Shown: positions 31,540-43,571 of the stretch, piece by piece
Layout of the letters: each line of letters begins with the position of its first letter
How positions within the stretch are numbered: position 1 is the first letter of the stretch
Assembly: GCA_015499995.1 (NCBI GenBank)
Contig: JADNRV010000012.1
Span: 248,001 to 312,000 of the forward strand
DNA from: Flammula alnicola
Taxonomy: Eukaryota > Basidiomycota > Agaricomycetes > Agaricales > Strophariaceae
DNA length: 64,000 nt
Reading direction: 5' to 3'
Made by a program: the position numbers and the translations under genes
Notes under the pieces: generated by a model
Seen by the model: the letters and a program-made list of their open reading frames with translations, nothing else
Told to the model about the DNA's origin: nothing
Database searches by the model: none

Positions 31540-33981
31540 TCAAAATATAGCTGCAGGTACATTAAATCTTGCCTGTAGTACCGTGAAACTAACCACACAG
31601 AGCAAAACCCTTGCCCTCTTGTCCAACCCACCATCCATCGGACATTCTGGACTTTGAACATAATCATTCAACAACGCCTTAATATTCTCCCAATTCATAA
31701 ATCCCAGTGCATCAACTTTCTCCTTCGTAACCCGTTCCTTCAAGAAGACCTGCAATGGTGACAGCTCATTCCCAGCTATATCCCCATTTTGTGTCGGGCG
31801 AGAGATGGGTACATTATACTGAGATTTCTTGCGGAGGCAGATTTCCTCTGTGATGTACGGCTTGACAGCTTGCCTGAGGATCCATTTCTCAGTGAAGAAC
31901 CATTGGCCAGTGGGCGCCTTTTGTGGCATGATCTTCAATGACCTGAGATGGGCCGTTAATGGACTGAAAGTTAAATGGAATAACGGAAAGGCGTACGGAG
32001 GTAGGTTGTTGATATACTCGACAAACTTATGATCCAAGAATGGCTGACGTCCTTCAACGGAGTTGGCCATTTCGGGGCGATCGCCTACTTGATTCAACAG
32101 CAGTGGGAGTGTTGTATTGGTGGAAGTGTACTATCATCACAACTTGAAGATAAGCGAAGGGGTAGAAAACGAATGACAAACACGAACGAGGGCAGCATGC
32201 AAGGGATGCCAACTCCCATTTATAGTTTTTGCTCTTGCCTCCGGCCGCAAACCCTCCACTATCGCCATCGTATGGTCAGGTACTCCAAAGATTTCCAAGG
32301 CCCGCGGATGGAACAATTTCACTGGGGCGCTCATGGTAGCCCACACTCTTGTGCTGCTAATCCCGCCGAACATCGACCGAGCCAATTGGCTATCAGTAAG
32401 GGACATGTCGCTAATGGAAGTGTGATCCTGAGGAGGAGGCATACTCTCGATCAGCTTCAGGATAAACGCCAGCTCGGGTGGAGAAGGAAGAGGTAGCCCG
32501 AACGACGAACTAGCTGCATCGGGGGCACGAATGTAGTCTAGAATATGAAAGGAATATCCACCCAAAACCTCATCCGCGCCTTCACCCGTCAGGACTACCT
32601 ATCACACGTTTAGTGTCAGAAAATCGTCCCATATAAAAACTTGAAAAAAATTGACTTTGTAGCCCTGGTCTCGGACGTGCTCAGAAAGAATAAGCTTGCC
32701 GCAAGCATGGAGAGTATAGACCGGCTGCTCAATGTGATACACGGCTTGGTCGAATCTCGATATGAGATCTGCTTCTGTGGGTGTCACCATATTAATATCG
32801 GCTCCAATCATCTCAGCCATTCGTTTCGCGACTGGTCCCTCATCAAGATCTTCGTGTTCTATCAAGGAAACGAATGATATTAGTCTTCAAGCCTACGCAT
32901 TTACAAAACACGTACCAGGAAAAGATAGGGTAAATGTAACCACCTTCGCCGAAGGGTTCTTCTCCTTCAATAGGGTAGAGGCAATACCAGCGATAGTAGC
33001 GCTATCAATGCCTCCACTAAGATAAATACCAAGCGGTACATCTGAACGGAGTCGTGCTCGAACTGCGTCGACGATAAGGTCCCGTGCGCCTTGGATGATA
33101 TCCTCAAGTGAGCGGGTGTCGGCAATGCGAGGGTTCAGGTAAGACTGATCCCAGTAGGGTTGAATCTTCAACTGCCCCATACGCGTGAATGTGAGTTGAT
33201 GGGCAGGAGGCAACTGTAAAAAGAGGTCAGTAAATATGGTCGCATTTGACTAAAAGGGTATCAACCTTAAAAACACCTTTAAAGACAGTTCTATTATCAT
33301 TGAACTCCCCCATTTCAAGGATGCTTTGCACATCCCACTCTGACTTCCAGCCGAAAGCCGAAAGGGCCTTCATTTCGCTCGATATCATAAGTCGTCCATT
33401 GAACAAGGTGTAGAAGAGTGGTTTAACACCAAATCGGTCTCTTGCGGCAAAGAGTACCTTTCGCTGAGAATCGTAGAGCACGAATGCAAATTCACCACGG
33501 AGGTAATGGATAAAGTTGAAACCATGAATTTTGTACCTAGAACATCATTAATATCGCCTCCTGAACAAAGGGAAGCACGACTTACAGCTGGATTACCAAC
33601 TCCGAGTCAGAGAACGTTTGGAAAGTGCTGCCTTTCTTCTCTAGCTCTTGACGGAGGTCTGCATAGTCATAGAGTTCCCCATTAACCACTGCGTGTATAT
33701 TGCCATCGGAGTCGTGAAGTGGCTGGATGCCTCCTTCCACGTCGATAACAGACAATCGCGCGTGTCCAAGACCTACAAACAGTGGTCAGATGGTCATCAG
33801 CGTGGCTTACAATTAGAACGCTTGCCATACCAAGACAACTATCCTCCGAAACGTAAATGCCCGTCGAATCAGGTCCACGATGGCCCAAGACTAATATGGA
33901 CGCGTGGAGTTCAGACGTCAGGGTGGTAGGGTCTGGTATGGCTTCTGGAGAAGTAACATAGCTAGCTGTAATACCGCACAT
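31540..33981 (-). CDS. Asparagine synthetase, glutamine-hydrolysing (AsnB-type)
   Basis: Eight exons (33831-33981, 33586-33772, 33266-33536, 32916-33213, 32656-32858, 32188-32598, 31997-32130, 31540-31942) encode 685 aa. MCGI at the start gives the catalytic Cys2 of a class-II glutaminase, with LGHRGPDS, LGHARLSVID and NGELYDY. The synthetase half has the pyrophosphate loop LSGGIDSATIAGI and LTGEGADEVLGGY, which bind ATP and aspartate. The long form, about 100 aa longer than housekeeping Asn1, is the kind also found in natural-product clusters that make amides (family knowledge), and it neighbours a transporter and oxidoreductases. One exon end uses a weak donor, GTTCGT. It appears intact. 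Confidence 0.92.
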
Positions 33982-34109
33982 TGCAAGAACGGGGAAGTTT
34001 CGTGTCGTTTCTGAGTAACACAAATTACCACGTACTTTAACGAAATTTCGATGCTACATGCGATAACTGTCGAAAGCCAAGAATATTGCGCTACTTTTGT
34101 GGATCTTAC

Positions 34110-35225
34110 TCTCTTTGTAGAAGCCTTAGTCGAGCTGGTCCACCTCAGCAAATGCGGGCTTCACGATGAAGTTGGCGGCGGCTGTGGGCGCCTGGGCGGT
34201 CGTAGGATTTGATCAAAAATCCCACATCACTGGCCGCGAACACATCATTACGAACAGGCGTCAGATCCACCGATCGCGGCCATCAGATTCATTCGTGACA
34301 GAGGCTCGGAGAGTCAGAAGTAGCGTTTCCGCGGATAAGATGCCGATCTTGCCGAGCCATCTCGCCTCTCGCCGTTTGTTTGCCTTGCTTACCAAGCTAT
34401 GGCCGTGATCGGTTGATCTTGAAGGTAGCAAGTGCGCCACACAAATCGCATGCGGCACGAGATCAGACAATCGCTCTATAATCATATCACTCTCCCACAA
34501 AGTCAATCGGGATGAAATGAAATGAATTTTGACTGACTACGTGACATAAGTAATTCAGGTAAATAATTACCTCGCCAGCGCATTGTGGATAAGGAGAACG
34601 GAGAACTACATACTGTGTTGGATGGAGAGAGTGGTGTTACTGGAGACTATATGGGATAAATGAGGGGGTAGTACAATATTTTGGGTTTTGGGAGAACTAC
34701 GGGAAGGTGAGAAGGTTCGGCGACCTTATTGCCCAAACTCAGGTGACCACTACCTGTTAGTCACAGTCTTGTAATGCTAGTCATTCTCCCAAGATATCAA
34801 AGCTGTGTCTGCCTTCTGGAGAACCATTTCAGGAACTCATCCCATATGCTTTGGGCGTTATGAGTCGCAATCAGAAGAATATGTCTCTGACAGTTCTATG
34901 CAAGTTCCACCTCCGAGGTCCCCGAGCCGGAATCTTCGTCCATGATATCTCAGCTCGGGGAAGAACTTGGTTGTATATTTAGACATATCGGAAAGACGAC
35001 ACGAAAACTTATTGATGGTAATGTTGAAGTGAAGTGCTCAGAGCTCAGATGTCGCGATTGTGGGTCGCACTTCGATTCATCGAATGATCTTCTCCAAGCT
35101 CCTCTAAATTCCTTGATATCTCTGGAGAATGGCTTGGTATAGTGAGTATATTTAGCTTTATCGAAGGACCCCTAAAACTCTTCCTTGCATATGAGATAAG
35201 TTCTCGAAATGGTACAGCTGTAGCC
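34110..35225. repeat. Divergent intergenic block, homologous to 45535-46513
   Basis: Blocks recur in the same order and orientation: GAAGCCTTAGTCGAGCTGGT and GGCTTCACGATGAAGTTGGC (34110-34180), CACACAAATCGCATGCGGCA (about 34437), GAGTCGCAATC (about 34861), GACATATC.GAAAGAC and TCGCGATTGTGGGTCGCAC (34980-35070), and GGACCCCTAAAACTCTTCCT near 35170. There are indels between them. In both places the block separates a minus-strand gene on the left from a plus-strand gene on the right. No terminal repeats were found. Confidence 0.8.
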
Positions 35226-36129
35226 TTGGTCACGTCACCAAACGTTCCTTTGACATTCCTTTTGCATGAACGTTGGCTGGAACGTGTCCACAAGGGAATG
35301 ACAGACAGAAATCAAGGCAGGCGGCCACATCTGCCATTTTTTCACGGGCGTCCTGATCGAAGTTAAATGAGGCGCTCATTTCGGAATGCACCGAGGTTGT
35401 GCCAAGCCTGTCAAACAATTGTTAGTCTTTAGTCTTTAGTTGGAAGATGGCCAGTTTCTGCTGACCATAACCACCCACCTAACAGCCTTCGATCCAAGAT
35501 TGACTTGGTCCTCGGATTAGATTTCGAATTTCATTGTTTTCTCAGGCAAGCCTAACACGACTCGAGTCGGTTTGACTCGGGTGTAAAGGAGTTGATGATA
35601 ATTCTCCTGTGTGTGTCTTCCATTCCCAGCGATTGCTTCTGTGATTTAGGCCGGAGTTGATGACTGCATGCTATTTTTCAGCCCTTCATACTGTCCGCGT
35701 GACAATGAGTGTTGGTGAAGGACTATTAAATCTTCTTGCTTCGATTCGCCGAATCTGATGTTAGAACTCAGGATCCAGAAGCAGACAGAGGAGTTATGAT
35801 TGAAAGTACTTGGATACAAGTCCTTGCTATGTGAAGTGGCGATTCGCGAACTTGGATAATTCACAATCATTGATGAGTGGAATCGCGATTCCACGACCAT
35901 TCGTTGTCCAGAATAGAAGCAAGAGATTCTCAGAAACTGGAGCGTTCGTACAGATCTACTATGCTATTTTTAGATGTTGTTCTAGGGAGATGTTATGATG
36001 CAACTGTGTCCTTCCTCGCGCCGCTGAATGATACATATGCAAGACACACCTTCGTCCTCACCTCTCGTCTCCCTCCTTCACATTGACCTATGATTGGCCT
36101 CATTTCGCGTAACATTAAGGTAGCTCTCA
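35226..36129. other. Rest of the divergent intergenic region
   Basis: About 900 bp without a recognisable gene before the oxidoreductase start. In the homologous region a P450 gene starts at once, so something may have been lost here. Confidence 0.4.
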
Positions 36130-37572
36130 ATGGCTTTTTGGCGAAGCGTCGCTCTGAGTCTGGTCCTTTAGCTCCAAAATCCCAAAACTGTCGCCAAAGA
36201 CGAACGACCATGGCGCTTTGGAATCCTTGGCGCTGCCAGAATCGGGCCTGCTGCCATGATTAGACCTGCTCGCAGTCATCCGAGGGCTGTAGTCGCTGCA
36301 GTCGCTGCACGAAGCAAGGAAAAGGCACAGGCCTATGCCAAGATGCATCTTATTCCCCTTGTTCTAGACAGCTACGAGGGTGAGCGCTCCTTCCCGACCT
36401 ATAGTGACTGTGTTTTAATTTTTGATTGGTAGACCTTGTGAAATCTCCTGAAATTGACGTAGTATATGTCGCTGTACGTATACCTTCTGAATGTACCTAC
36501 TGATGGGATATTTTTACATTCTAATTATTATCTAGCTGGCTAATGGTCTTCATTATGAATGGACGATGCGGGCTCTCGAGGCCGGAAAACATGTGCTCCT
36601 CGAAAAACCGTGCGCCAGTAACGCAAAGGAGACCAAACAAATGTTCGATTATGCGAAGGAGAAGAATTTCATCCTCATGGAAGCATACCACCACAAGTAA
36701 GTCAGCCATTATCATTAACGGTCATCGGACTTACTTAAAGACGTCGACGAAGGTTCTACCCCGCCTTGCACCGCGTCAAGGAAATTGTCGACAGTGGTGA
36801 ACTCGGAAAAATACGCAGCATTTATTCAGACCTTTGCCTCACCGCCGGGACTATCCTTGTGAAGGACGATTTTAGATGGTATTACGATCTTGCAGGTGGG
36901 GCGACCATGGATTTAGGAGGTATGGTTACATATATCTCTTTGTGCTATTTACGGCTCACTTTATTTGTTCAGTTTATACCCTTCTTTCGAGCAGATATAT
37001 CACATCCGCGGATCCTATCGAGATAACTGAAGCCACTTCATCGCCATACGTCAAAGACTCGAGAATCGACCGTGCTATGGTTGCGAAATATGTTTTCCCA
37101 TCCGACATCACTGCGGAAACGCTTGTTGACATTGCCATACCGCCTTCCTTGGGAATCATCCCGACACCCCCACGGAACTTCCTTACTGTCAAATGCGAAT
37201 ACGGGGAGGTGAAATATCTTGGTGCTGCGATGCCCCATTATTTCCACTCAATCTCTGTTAAGCCAACGAAAGGTTCAGGGCGGACAGAGAAAGTCTATAA
37301 ACCGAAAGATGGTCCTGGAGAAGAGTGGTGGTCATCGTACCGCTATATGCTGGAATCTTTCATCGACAAACTCGACGGAAAGGAGCCGAAGACGTGGATC
37401 ACGGCGGATGAGTCGGTGACTCAGATGGAATGGATCGACGCTACATATTTGAAGGTATTTTTCCTCGTCATTTCATAATGATTACGGTGCTGACAGCATG
37501 TCCTGCCAGGCCGGCTTACCGTTGAGACCGTCATCGACATATGTTCCTGCTAACACAAGTCCCGGGCTGTGA
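36130..37572 (+). pseudogene. Gfo/Idh/MocA-family oxidoreductase with one in-frame stop
   Basis: Exons 36130-36379, 36433-36473, 36536-36696, 36753-36919, 36973-37454 and 37510-37572 give 387 codons. All frames and introns fit, but codon 14 is TAG (36169-36171). The Rossmann start is RFGILGAARIGPAAMI; the EKP motif with the catalytic lysine is in HVLLEKPCASNAKE; then AYHHKFYPALHRVKE and the usual ending AGLPLRPSSTYVP. It resembles NADP-dependent D-xylose or dihydrodiol dehydrogenases. The next in-frame ATG (36256) lies after the dinucleotide loop. Either this is a very young pseudogene, or an unseen first exon splices to the TTTAG at 36167-36171, or the stop is read through. Confidence 0.75.
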
Positions 37573-38196
37573 GATGTTGTAGTTTCTCATACACGAACTC
37601 ATTTTCCGAACCGTATGCAACGAAAGTTCTGTCTGCTCAAGGAAACTGACAATCTGTACTTGATGATTTTTTTCGTGCACCTCATTTCTAATTTAAATAC
37701 TTTCCAGTGGCAGCTCTTGTTCCTTATTTTCGTTGTGAATGTTATGAGTATAAATTTCGGTCTGTACCTACTAATATTCCCATCAATCTATGAGCAACCT
37801 CCGTACACTGATGAAACACATCGTTTAAATATTCCCCGCTTAAACAACATCCCACGTCTAAGACGCTATAATTAATTATGCGCTTAATCAAACTTCATAC
37901 ATTTACTGCAAGTCTACCTGTCCCATCGTCGAGTTGTCGTCGAGTGAGGTCGAGCCGACAACAAACCCGGCTAGATGAACTCAATCTAACCTGATCTCGC
38001 TCAATTCTGCTAGACGCATTTTTCACTGGGAGCTTCACGCCTGACATCATGACGTCAATTGTATGGTTTCCCAGTGATTCCATTCGTATTACAAGTCCGC
38101 TCTGTTCAGATTACTTACGCCATCTCTACGTAGCAATTTGTATCGGAATAGAATGTCCGCTGATTGCATAGCGGAAAAGCATAGCTACAAGCCTGG
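37573..38196. other. Convergent intergenic region
   Basis: AT-rich, no gene recognised. Confidence 0.5.
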
Positions 38197-40394
38197 TCAG
38201 AGGTTCGTTATTTTTTCCGTCTCTGTCTGCGCCTTTGTGTCCTCCAAATCCCACTGTTCATCCCTACTGACCTTCATTGGCACTTCTCCCATCGGAAGCA
38301 CACTCAAAAGTCCAGCCCCACTCAAACCAATCATCACTCTCCACAGTGTCTTCAAACTTTCCACGAAGGCTATCCTGGCCTCAAGCTGCGTTGCCGGTGG
38401 AAGAGATGGGAGCTTGGGTATAGCACCATAGGCGATTTGGATTCCTGTCGGGAACTGCGAGAGGAACAATGGAGGGAGTTTACGAGAGAGGCCATTTTGG
38501 AGTATAGAACCACCAATGGCAACTCCCCAGCTCTATTATGAGACAAGTCAGATATGATTCGCCGTGTCATGAAAGCGAAATATAAATACCTGAGCAAAAC
38601 TCCTCACGAAAGTGAAGAAAGCTAAAGCTCTCGCATTGTTGCTGAACGGCAATGGCGACAGAATGGGGAACTGGGTTCCTACCCAAATCGCGCCCAGCCC
38701 GATACCCATAATGGTTTGGAAGCCGATATACCATGACTTCGGTGAATCTATATCAAGCATTGATAATAGCCCAAATCCAATGATGATAAATATCCAGGCA
38801 ATGTAGTGTTGAGGACGATATCTGGAGGACATCTGGACAGACGCTCCTGTAATCATGGCAAACGGAGCGATGGTGAAAGCTAATCCGAACATGTCCACTC
38901 CAGAGCGAAGCGGAGAAGCCAATGTAACGGCTTGAAAATATACAGGGAGGTAATCTGTTACATGGGAGATCAACCGAGGCCAAGAGAATGAGAAGAAGGT
39001 AGTGCGTACATACTATCGCCATGCAGACGATTCCGTGAAAGAGAGTCTGGAGGTAACTATTGCAGATTGGGTATGATAGAAATATAGTACTCGATGACAA
39101 TGGACCTACCCGCTCACTGATGTGCGATTTGCAATGATACGCCATGGCATCTATGTTTGATTTCATCAATATTACTCCACATTATCACACACCAGAGGAG
39201 ATGGTACGAACCGTAGGTTCTGAGCTCCAGAACACCTCAACGAAGAAGAAGCACACAATTCCCGCTGCTCCAACGGCAAGCGGCACGATGACCTGAGCAG
39301 AAGACCACGGATGCCTGAGACCACCCCAAGTTAAAGCAAGAACAATTGACGCTGTGCTCCCAATAATAAATATATTGCCTCTAATGAACATCGCACAGTC
39401 AGGGAGAGGAGCAGAGGGGATAAAAATAACAGCTTACATCCAATCAATCTTGGACATGTTTCCTCTGAATCCAGTTTTCGGTGCTTTAACTCGAAGGAAT
39501 ACAAAGACCATCGCGAAGGCGATCACACAAACGGGAATATTGAGCCAAAATAGCCAGCGCCATGCTCCCGAGCTCGCTAGTGCACCTGAAGGGGGCTCTC
39601 ATTGAACATCGATATATCATATATGGTCAGGTCGAACATACCGCCAACGGGAGGGCCAATACCGCTATAACCAAGGATGAAATGCAGTGTAATAAGGAGG
39701 AGAATTAGCTTACCAGGAGAATGCCCAAACACTAAGCAAACTTTAGGTAAAATCGACGATAAGAGGAGAGCGGTGGATAACATACGTTGCATTGATACCC
39801 AAAAAAAGGCCTCGTTCCGTCAAGGGTACCAGATCAGCATAGATTATTTCCGTTATCGCTATGCATCCTCCTCCTCCGAAGCCTTGCAGGGCTGCAGTGC
39901 ATTAGTTTGAGCGATCTGAATATAAGGTTTGGCCGAATGTATTCACCTCGGCCAGCAATCAACATGCTCATGTTTTGAGCTGCACCGCAAATGGCCGACC
40001 CAATTGCAAAGGAGGCAATGGAAATCAAGAGAATAGGTTTCCGTCCAAATGTCGATGCCAGTCCACCGCACATCGGTAGGAAAGCGGTAGACGCCAGGGC
40101 ATAGGCACTTCCAGCCCAGATGAAATCGTCCCCATCCAACTTTTCGACGATGGTTGGGAGGGCAGTAGAAACTGCTGTCTGAAATATTGTCAAATATTTA
40201 AACAAGGATCGTTTAAGGATACCTACAAAGTCAAGCGCAGACAACATGTCGCAAGCCCATCCCGCTAGAAAGACCATCCAAAACGCCGTGTCTCGTTTTC
40301 GCCTCTGGGGCTCTTGTCGTGTTACACCTTTTTCGGTGCTCTCACTGGAGGGGTGAGCATTTTCTGCATCGATAGGTATCGCATCCCCAGCCAT
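38197..40394 (-). CDS. Major facilitator superfamily transporter (drug:H+ antiporter type)
   Basis: Eleven exons (40227-40394, 39947-40178, 39786-39891, 39714-39731, 39642-39664, 39438-39585, 39212-39380, 39110-39150, 39010-39056, 38590-38954, 38197-38532) encode 550 aa with many hydrophobic helices. Signature parts are ALPTIVEKLDGDDFIWAGSA, the motif-A-like ASTFGRKPILL, LQGFGGGGCIA and the antiporter motif C-like region IGPPVGGALASSGAWRW. This is the 14-helix DHA2-like group that exports toxins or metabolites at the plasma membrane (family knowledge). Two exons are only 18 and 23 nt long. It lies between an oxidoreductase and a P450, as exporters in metabolite clusters often do. Confidence 0.88.
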
Positions 40395-43300
40395 AGTTGG
40401 TGTCCTACGACTGAAAAACAAATGACGGTAATAGAGAGGACTCTGATACTGGTGTCGTCGGATTTAATCCTGACAGTGTATGAATGTTGGTACCATCCTT
40501 CTGAAGGCTGTGTGACTAGGCCTCTTCCTATGTTGGGATATTGGAAGCTCGACTTCGAGAAGACAGATTGTTAATTACAAATTTAAACTGAGGCGAACCG
40601 CCCACCAACCGTGGCAAATTTGAGACCTGTGGATGTGTCGGATAATCTTTGGAACATAGGTGTACACACACACACACACACAAAAAAAAAAAAAACACAC
40701 ACACCAATTCTTCCTTGATGTTCTGTTCAGAACCGCAAACATTTCATCGACAGAACCACAGATCCATCTGTATGATTGGAGGCGACCTTACATAGAACTC
40801 TTACTGCTGATTGCTTACGGGAACAATTTTCATTTTATTTTACGAGGTCACTGGAGACGAACAGTGATACTCTATGAACATTCACGCGCGATGAGGACTA
40901 TGACATGAGACAGCCATGGAGCCCTCAACCTGTTGTACATGCACGATGAAGAGGGTGACATGGACATGAGACGGCGATTGAACGTTGAACCCTGACAATC
41001 CTCTCGTTCAAACTTCACGCACGACGAGGATGATGTGGTTCAATACAAATTTCGTTCATCTCACCAGCTACAATATTGAGGCCTGAAATCATTCACGTTC
41101 TCATATGACAAGAAGCATAGAAAAGAGTATGAATGCCTGTTACTGCGCCACAGCGAGGCCGTCGAATGGCATCCTTTAAACTGTGAAACGGGCCATGTTG
41201 AGATAAGTTACAATATGAGCAGCTCGTGCTCTCACACAGGGAAGATCACGAATAGTATCCTTGAGACTCTGAGAAATATGTCGCAAAAACACCTGCTCAC
41301 GCACAGCGGGGATCAGGACTAGTTTCATGAATAGTATCAATAGTATCCTTGAGACTCTGAAGTTCGGATGGGATGTCGAGGCTTATAACCATTCCGCGGG
41401 AGGACGATCGGGAATAAGATAATCTGCCCCAGGAGCTTTAAGGAGCACAAATTCCCTACAGCCGAGGCGTTATGGCACGACTGCGTTCCGGTCATCGAGC
41501 ATCCAGAGCTAAGGAGTTGCAAGCGATCAAACAGCTATGAGATATCGTTATGAGAGAATGGCGTCGCAAGCGCGAGGCCCACGGGGTTGGCAAGAAGGAG
41601 AGAGGCAAACATCTGAGAAACTTGAAGCGTCGAAATCGAGTTTGACGTGCATGTACGAAACAAAGGGATCCAGCACAACTCAGCGTTGCTATGCAGAGCA
41701 ACAACGAGCACCAGAGGGGGGAAAGGGACCCAACACGGTGGACCCCAACTCGCCGCTGCCATGCAGAGCAGCGACGAGCAAGAGAGGAGGGAAAGGAGTA
41801 ATACATTTTTGGTCTTTACTTACAGATTACAGGGCACATGCATGTAAAGCGATATTTTAACCAGAGGGGACGTTACGAAGAGGAGGGAGGTCACGACGCC
41901 TCCTCGCCCCTGGCCGTCCCGCCTTCTCGTCCCCTTGCCGTCACGGTCTCGCCGTCTCTCCCTCACAGTCTGATCGTCCGTTCGTGTCTCCTCCCCCTCA
42001 ACGGCGAGACGAGCAATCGCCATCACCCTCTTCCACCGGTCCAGAGATAGCAGGGCAACGAGACAAGTAGAGTAGACTTGTCTCGTTGTCATCGTATCCA
42101 TGTGCTCGCACCAGCGGGTGGTATACTGGAGGAAAGCTCGTCGTCGCGGTCAATTGTGCAAGTGCGGGTTGTTTTTGGGGAGGAATATGCACGATGAGAC
42201 CTTGTTCGTCTCATCATGGTGGTCGACCGTGGAGACGCGCATGGTGCTTGCTCGCCTTCCCTACACCGCGCCCGCTGGCTTGGCATATTGTTGTGGCAAT
42301 TCCATCGTGGCATCGCTACATTATGCCGGCGTGTTACAGCCTTCGTCGTCGAAAATGATATGGAGAAGGAGATCTGGGTGGACCTCCTTCCTCAGATCTA
42401 TGTGGGAGAGGGTCAGCTGAGGGGCGGTGATGACGAAAGAGAGAAAGAAAACGAGAACGAGTCGTGGGCGACTCGTTCTCGACGTACCGCGTGGGGCTCG
42501 CCTCCTTGGGGTCTCCCCTTATTTCCTTTACCCCCAGTATCTCTCGTGCATCAAATACAGCCAGCCCACATCCCTCGTTCGAGGGGAGGGGCACGCCGTG
42601 GTGGTTTGTGATATGGCACGGAAAAATCTAAGTAAAATGAATTTTGTGTTAGTAAAACATCGTAGATACATTTTAGAACCCGTTATTTACCTTTTATCTT
42701 CGTTTTCGTCACGAACGGTTTAGCAGGGATGGCGATGCATCACGATCTCCTGCTAGGACCTTGCCTTGGGATTTGGGGTCGATGTAGTCAGTAGACGGCC
42801 CCGATACCGTAGTTTACCAATCACATCCTGGGTCTCTTCTTGCTTCCACCCACCAGCTGCGAGTTTCTCTGAGTTATTCCCCAGACCCTTCCAACGGCGG
42901 TGATGAGCATGGTGGTTGATTTCGTTTCGGTCAGAGTTCTAAACTGCGACCCGCCCGGGGCGCCCCATTACGGCTACGGGTTGCCGAAGTTCGGTTCCCG
43001 ACTCAACCGAGTGAGAAACGAAGAAATCAAATCGTAGAGCAAAGTACTACTAGATTCTAACTCGCCGCTGCCACGCAGAGCAACGACGAGCACCACGACG
43101 TCGTATCGCGGCAGCAAGAACCTGCGAGATTAACGATGTAGTGCACAACAACGTAAACGCCAACATTCGTTCCTCATTATAATGGGACATTCAGACGTCG
43201 ACACAGCTGCAGTGGGGGACCATTGCTTTCAGCAAGGCGACAGTGACCCTGCCGAGGGTGCTGAGAGCATGTCTCCCTGCCGAAGATCTGACGGCATCGT

Positions 43301-43571
43301 CTTGTCTTATCAGCGGGGACAAATCTGCAATGGATTCTTATCTTACCATCTCAAGACAAAGTGAGGCTGTTAATACCTACATTTCACTCAGTTCTCCTAA
43401 AGTTTTCTAGACGAACCTGAAATAAATAATTCGTCAAATCATACATTCTTTACACCGGAAAAAATGAGTAGTATCAGTAGTCTCGCAAGCCACCTAACAT
43501 GAAAATAATGGGAGTGAAAATATAGAACCCGCTATTGAAGTAACCCAACTTCGCATCATAATCAGTCTGAT
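40395..43571. other. 3.2-kb intergenic region with repeats
   Basis: No confident gene. Units containing CGCCGCTGCCATGCAGAGCA and CGACGAGCA occur near 41690, 41752 and 43067. CATGAGAC(A/G)GC-type motifs recur at 40900-40980. Frames at 41900-42600 are GC-rich and mutually overlapping on both strands, without introns or domains. Confidence 0.4.
40659..40703. repeat. CA/A microsatellite
   Basis: (AC)n, then a run of A, then (AC)n again. Confidence 0.9.

Noticed and set aside
42930..43025. tRNA-like GTTCGGTTCCCGACTC
   Set aside because: Resembles a B box, but no matching A box, anticodon stem or acceptor stem can be folded around it.
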